17,233 nucleotides of DNA, taken from assembly GCA_036406475.1 (NCBI GenBank), contig DASXBA010000037.1, positions 1 to 17,233 of the forward strand, written 5' to 3'. The position numbers and the translations under genes were made by a program. The stretch's first letter is position 1. Every line of letters starts with the position of its first letter. The notes under the pieces were generated by a model. The model saw only the letters and a program-made list of their open reading frames with translations, did no database searches and was not told where the DNA came from. Of this stretch, positions 13,923 to 17,233 are shown one piece after another. This stretch comes from DASXBA01 sp036406475. GTDB taxonomy: Bacteria > Actinomycetota > Thermoleophilia > Solirubrobacterales > Thermoleophilaceae.

Positions 13923-14522
13923 GTGGACTTGCAGGTGGAATTCGGCGAGGACGGGCTCGCGCCGTGCGTGGTCCAGGACGCGCGTACCGGCGAGGTGCTC
14001 ACGCTCGCGTACATGAACGAGGAGTCGCTCAGGCGCACCCGCGAGAGCGGCGAGGCCTGGTTCTGGAGCCGCTCGCGCCAGGAGCTTTGGCACAAGGGGG
14101 AGACCTCGGGCAACGTCCTGCGCGTCCGCGAGCTGCGCTTCGACTGCGATTTCGACGCCGTGCTCGCGCTCGTCGACCCGGCCGGCCCCGCCTGCCACAC
14201 CGGCGAGCGGAGCTGCTTCCACAACGGTGAGCTCGCGCCCGTGCCCGAGGAGGCGCTCCCCACTCTCGAGCGGGTGATCGCCGACCGGAAGGCCAAGCCC
14301 AGCGAGGGCAGCTACACAGTCGAGCTTCTCGCCGACCCGCCGCGGATCGGCGAGAAGGTGCAGGAGGAGGCGGAGGAGGTAGCCCGCGCCGCGCGCGAGG
14401 AGGACGACTCGCGCGTCGCCGAGGAGGCGGCGGACGTGCTCTACCACCTGACGGTGCTGCTCGCCTCGCGCGGGCTGAGTCTCGAGGACGCCTTCGAGGA
14501 GCTCAATGGCCGTCGCCGCTGA
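13923..14522 (+). CDS. hisIE: Bifunctional phosphoribosyl-AMP cyclohydrolase / phosphoribosyl-ATP pyrophosphatase
   Basis: 199 residues from GTG 13923. The HisI domain (about 1-105) opens the adenine ring of phosphoribosyl-AMP: VLTLAYMNEESL (25-36), WFWSRSRQELWHKGETSGN (46-64), FDCDFDAV (73-80) and ACHTGERSCFHN (90-101) hold the metal and zinc ligands (Asp-74/76/78, Cys-75, Cys-91, Cys-98). The HisE domain (about 112-199) removes pyrophosphate from phosphoribosyl-ATP, with EKVQEEAEEV (144-153) and EEAADVLYHL (167-176). These are histidine steps 2 and 3. An ATG at 13884 is in frame but lies inside the preceding gene and adds an unconserved leader, so GTG 13923 is preferred. GACAAT (13911-13916) is a weak -10 candidate. 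The 3' end overlaps trpE by 17 bases. Confidence 0.94.
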   Translation: MDLQVEFGEDGLAPCVVQDARTGEVLTLAYMNEESLRRTRESGEAWFWSRSRQELWHKGETSGNVLRVRELRFDCDFDAVLALVDPAGPACHTGERSCFHNGELAPVPEEALPTLERVIADRKAKPSEGSYTVELLADPPRIGEKVQEEAEEVARAAREEDDSRVAEEAADVLYHLTVLLASRGLSLEDAFEELNGRRR

Positions 14523-15972
14523 CCGGGCCGAGCTCGACCTCTTCCCGAGCCTCGACGAGGTACGCGACCTCTCACGGGAGCACAACCTCGTGCCGCTCCG
14601 CCACACCTTCGTGGCGGACACGGAGACTCCGGTCTCGGCCTATCTGAAGCTGCGCGGCGACGGCCCCTCGTTCCTGCTCGAGTCGGCGGAGCAGGGCCAG
14701 CGTTTCGGCCGCTGGTCGTTCCTCGGCCTCCGTCCGCGCACGGTCATTCGCTGGCGCGCCGGCGAGCCCGGTGACCCGTACGCGCTCGTCGACTCCGAGC
14801 TCAGCCGCTACCGCATCGCTCCGCTCGACGGGCTGCCCCCCTTCGCTGGAGGGGCGGTCGGCCTGTTCGGGTACGACCTCGTGCGCAGCGCCGAGCCGAC
14901 AGTGGGTGAGGGCAACCCCGACGAGCTCGCGATGCCGGACCTGGCGCTGATGGTCTCGGACCTGATGCTCGCGTTCGACCACCTGCGGCACGAGGTGACC
15001 GTGCTCGCGAACGTCTTCGTCGAGGACGACCTCGAGCGGGCCTACGGCACGGCCGCAGCCGCGATCGCCGACGTGCGCGAGCGGCTCGCGGCGCCGGTCC
15101 CGCGCGTGCGCGCGGGCCGGCGCGAGCCCCCGGAGGTCGCCTCCCACATCGGCTCCGACGGCTACGCCGCGGCGGTCGACCGCGCCAAGGAGTACATCCG
15201 CGCCGGCGACGTCTACCAGGTGGTGCCGAGCCAGCGCTGGAGCGCGGACGCCCCGGTGGACGCCTTCTCCGTCTATCGCGGCCTGCGCACGGTCAACCCG
15301 AGCCCGTACATGTACTTCCTGGACTTCGAGGACTTCTCGATCGCGGGCGCATCGCCGGAGTCGCTCGTAAAGGTCACGGGCCGGCGCGCGGCGCAGCGCC
15401 CCATCGCGGGCACGCGGCCGCGCGCGGCCACCACGGAGGAGGACATCGAACGCGCCAAGGGATTGCTCGAGGACGAGAAGGAGCGGGCGGAGCACGTGAT
15501 GCTGGTCGACCTCGGACGCAACGACCTCGGCCGCGTCTGCGAGTACGGGAGCGTCGCGGTCGACGAGCTGATGGTCGTCGAGACCTACTCCCACGTGATG
15601 CACATCGTCAGCTCGGTGTCGGGGACGCTGCGCCCCGAGGTGACGCCGCTCGACGCGCTGCGCGCCTCGCTGCCCGCCGGCACGCTCTCCGGCGCTCCCA
15701 AGATCCGCGCGATGCAGATCATCGACGAGCTCGAGCCCGTCCGGCGCGGCCCCTACGGCGGCGCGGTCGGCTATCTCTCCTACACGGGCGACCTCGACAC
15801 GTGCATCTACATCCGCTCCGCGCTCGTCAAGGACGGCCGCATGCACGTCCAGGCCGGCGGCGGGATCGTGGCCGACTCCGAGCCCGACTACGAGGTGCGC
15901 GAGACCGAGGCCAAGGCCGGCGCCGTGTTCGAGGCCGTCCGGCTCGCGTGCTCGCAGGGGGACTGGGCCTGA
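14506..15972 (+). CDS. trpE: Anthranilate synthase component I
   Basis: 488 residues. Converts chorismate to anthranilate with ammonia supplied by TrpG. The N-terminal regulatory region contains SFLLESAEQGQRFGRWSFLG (55-74), which includes the LLES element of the tryptophan feedback site. The chorismate-binding domain shows NPSPYMYFLDF (264-274), GASPESLVKV (281-290), RPIAGTRPR (298-306), AEHVMLVDLGRNDLGRVC (328-345), HIVSSVSGTL (366-375) and PAGTLSGAPKIRAMQIIDEL (390-409). GAGGAG lies 4 bases before ATG 14506, a good ribosome binding site inside the end of hisIE. Its TGA overlaps the trpG ATG region by one base. Confidence 0.97.
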   Translation: MAVAADRAELDLFPSLDEVRDLSREHNLVPLRHTFVADTETPVSAYLKLRGDGPSFLLESAEQGQRFGRWSFLGLRPRTVIRWRAGEPGDPYALVDSELSRYRIAPLDGLPPFAGGAVGLFGYDLVRSAEPTVGEGNPDELAMPDLALMVSDLMLAFDHLRHEVTVLANVFVEDDLERAYGTAAAAIADVRERLAAPVPRVRAGRREPPEVASHIGSDGYAAAVDRAKEYIRAGDVYQVVPSQRWSADAPVDAFSVYRGLRTVNPSPYMYFLDFEDFSIAGASPESLVKVTGRRAAQRPIAGTRPRAATTEEDIERAKGLLEDEKERAEHVMLVDLGRNDLGRVCEYGSVAVDELMVVETYSHVMHIVSSVSGTLRPEVTPLDALRASLPAGTLSGAPKIRAMQIIDELEPVRRGPYGGAVGYLSYTGDLDTCIYIRSALVKDGRMHVQAGGGIVADSEPDYEVRETEAKAGAVFEAVRLACSQGDWA

Positions 15973-16531
15973 TGGGCGTGCTCGTCCTCGACAACTACGA
16001 CTCCTTCACCTACAACCTCGTCCAGTACCTGGGCGAGCTCGGGGCGGAGCCGTCAGTGGTCCGCAACGACGAGGCGAGCGTCGACGAGCTGCTCGGCGCC
16101 GTCACGAGCGTCTGATCGTCTCGCCCGGTCCCTGCACCCCGGCCGAGGCCGGCATCTCGACCGAGGCGGTCCGTCGCTTCGCGGAACAGGGAACCCCCGT
16201 GCTCGGCGTCTGCCTCGGCCACCAGGCGGTGGCCGTGGCGTTCGGCGGCAGGGTCGTGCGGGGCGAGCCCGTCCACGGCAAGACCGCCGAGGTGGAGCAC
16301 GACGGCAGGACGATCTTCAGCGGACTCGAATCCCCGGTTGTGGCCGGTCGCTACCACTCGCTCGTGGTCGATCCCGACCTGCCCGAGGAGCTCGAGGTCT
16401 CGGCGCGCTCGGGCGGCACCGTGATGGGGCTGCGCCACCGCGAGCTGCCCGCCGAGGGCGTGCAGTTCCACCCCGAGTCGGTCCTCACGGACGACGGCAG
16501 GGCGCTGCTTCGCAACTTCCTGGATGCCTAA
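15972..16531 (+). pseudogene. trpG: Anthranilate synthase component II (glutamine amidotransferase), frameshifted in this sequence
   Basis: The gene starts at ATG 15972 (MGVLVLDNYDSFTYNLVQYL) and is open for 47 codons to TGA 16113-16115. The rest of a normal TrpG continues in the -1 frame from GAG 16106: ERLIVSPGPCTPAEAGIST, then PVLGVCLGHQAVA with the nucleophile Cys, and FHPES with the catalytic His-Glu pair, to TAA 16529-16531. Adding one base near 16104-16107 restores a 186-residue protein of normal length with all catalytic residues and no other defect. The protein would hydrolyse glutamine for TrpE. A clean single-base loss in an otherwise conserved gene points to a sequencing error or very recent mutation. 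No classic slippery heptamer is present at the junction. Confidence 0.88.
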
Positions 16532-17233
16532 CGCCGTAGTCACCCAAGCGATCGACCGCCTGGCGGGAGGGGAGGACCTGTCGTCCGACGAGGCCTCCGC
16601 CGTCCTCCACGAGGTGATGTCGGGCAACTCCTCCGAGGCCGAGACCGCCGGCTTCCTGATCGCCCTGCGGACCAAGGGTGAGACCGTCGCCGAGATCGCC
16701 GGCCTCGCGCGCACGATGCGGGAGCTGGCGACGCGGGTCGAGGCGTCCGGCGACCTGGTCGACACGGCCGGCACCGGCGGCGGCCGGCCGACGTTCAACG
16801 TCTCCACCACGGCGGCCTTCATCGCAGCGGGCGCCGGCTGCCGCATGGCCAAGCACGGCAACCGCTCGGCGACCAGCCAGTGCGGCTCGGCCGACGTACT
16901 CGAGGCGCTCGGCGCCAACATCGAGCTCCAGCCGGACGCCGTCGGCGAATGCATCGAGAGCGTCGGCTTCGGCTTCATGTTCGCCCCGCGGCACCACCAG
17001 GCGATGCGCCACGTGGTCCCCGTGCGCAAGGAGCTGGGCGTCCGCACGATCTTCAACTTCCTCGGCCCGCTGACCAATCCGGCGGGTGCGAGGCGACAGG
17101 TGATCGGCGTCTCGGACGCCCGCTATCTGGAGACGATCGCCGCCGCCCTGGGCGAGCTCGGCACCGAGATGGCCTTGGTAGTGTCGAGCGCGGATGGCCT
17201 CGACGAGTTCAGCGTCTCGGGGGCGACCGCTGT
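16524..17233 (+). CDS. trpD: Anthranilate phosphoribosyltransferase (runs off right edge)
   Basis: 236 complete codons from ATG 16524, truncated by the window. Second enzyme of tryptophan synthesis, joining anthranilate to PRPP. The N-terminal helical domain has TAGFLIALRTKGETVAEIAG (41-60). The PRPP-binding loop is DTAGTGGGRPTFNVSTTAAF (80-99). The KHGNRSATSQCGSADVLEAL segment (110-129) is the usual KHGNRSxSSxxGSADxLEAL with Thr-Ser-Gln-Cys in the variable positions. RTIFNFLGPLTNPA is also present. Its start overlaps the end of trpG by 8 bases. This supports transcription as trpE-trpG-trpD and places the second-frame trpG end as the real end. Confidence 0.95.
   Translation, partial: MPNAVVTQAIDRLAGGEDLSSDEASAVLHEVMSGNSSEAETAGFLIALRTKGETVAEIAGLARTMRELATRVEASGDLVDTAGTGGGRPTFNVSTTAAFIAAGAGCRMAKHGNRSATSQCGSADVLEALGANIELQPDAVGECIESVGFGFMFAPRHHQAMRHVVPVRKELGVRTIFNFLGPLTNPAGARRQVIGVSDARYLETIAAALGELGTEMALVVSSADGLDEFSVSGATA

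Noticed and set aside
13884..14522. hisIE starting at ATG 13884
   Set aside because: The extra 13 residues lie inside the NTF2-like gene and are not HisI-like; GTG 13923 fits the family start.
16098..16115. Programmed -1 ribosomal frameshift in trpG
   Set aside because: No slippery heptamer of the X XXY YYZ type and no evident stimulatory structure; a sequencing error or mutation is simpler.
1..17233. tRNA genes, CRISPR arrays, insertion sequences and riboswitches
   Set aside because: No cloverleaf-like stretch, regularly spaced repeats, transposase motifs or long structured leaders were seen; coding density leaves little room for them.

Overview
The window looks like chromosomal DNA from a high-GC actinobacterium. 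Very high GC, strongly GC-biased third positions, GTG starts, chained 1-4 base overlaps and promoter-like TAnnnT boxes placed almost on start codons all fit Actinomycetota. The gene mix (HadAB-like dehydratase pair, hrcA-dnaJ-prmA, yqeY-phoH-ybeY-era, hisIE-trpEGD) makes me favour a Thermoleophilia/Solirubrobacterales-type lineage, but that placement is inference. I see no tRNA, rRNA, CRISPR array or insertion sequence, and no gene-free stretch over 300 bases.

Layout. (1) 1-905, minus: the N-terminal part of a secreted protein with an amidohydrolase-like HxH motif, running off the left edge. (2) 993-1859, plus: a short SigA/RpoD-like sigma factor, divergent from (1), followed by a long imperfect stem-loop. 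(3) 1949-7280, plus: six tightly packed genes, namely two MaoC-type hot-dog proteins, hrcA, dnaJ, prmA and a secreted metallophosphoesterase-thermonuclease fusion. (4) 7285-9784, minus: a CPA1-type K+/H+ antiporter and, upstream of it, a HAD hydrolase whose reading frame lacks a normal start codon. Blocks (3) and (4) converge with only 4 bases between stops. (5) 9810 to the right edge, plus: yqeY, phoH (interrupted by an intein), ybeY, era, an NTF2-like gene, hisIE, trpE, trpG (frameshifted in this sequence) and a partial trpD, almost all overlapping.

Functionally, hrcA-dnaJ-prmA and yqeY-phoH-ybeY-era are the usual stress/translation/ribosome-maturation neighbourhood. hisIE-trpEGD adds histidine and tryptophan biosynthesis to the end of the same run. 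The phosphoesterase-nuclease fusion, antiporter and HAD hydrolase sit between the two halves and look like a lineage-specific insertion.

The most striking feature is a 359-residue intein in PhoH, between Walker A and Walker B. It starts with Ala instead of Cys/Ser and carries the Trp-Cys-Thr set that defines class 3 inteins, with a two-motif LAGLIDADG endonuclease. Other points worth attention are two CTG starts in CTGA stop/start overlaps (prmA, ybeY), an apparent ATA start behind a perfect Shine-Dalgarno (the HAD gene), the trpG frameshift, and three probable leaderless promoters.
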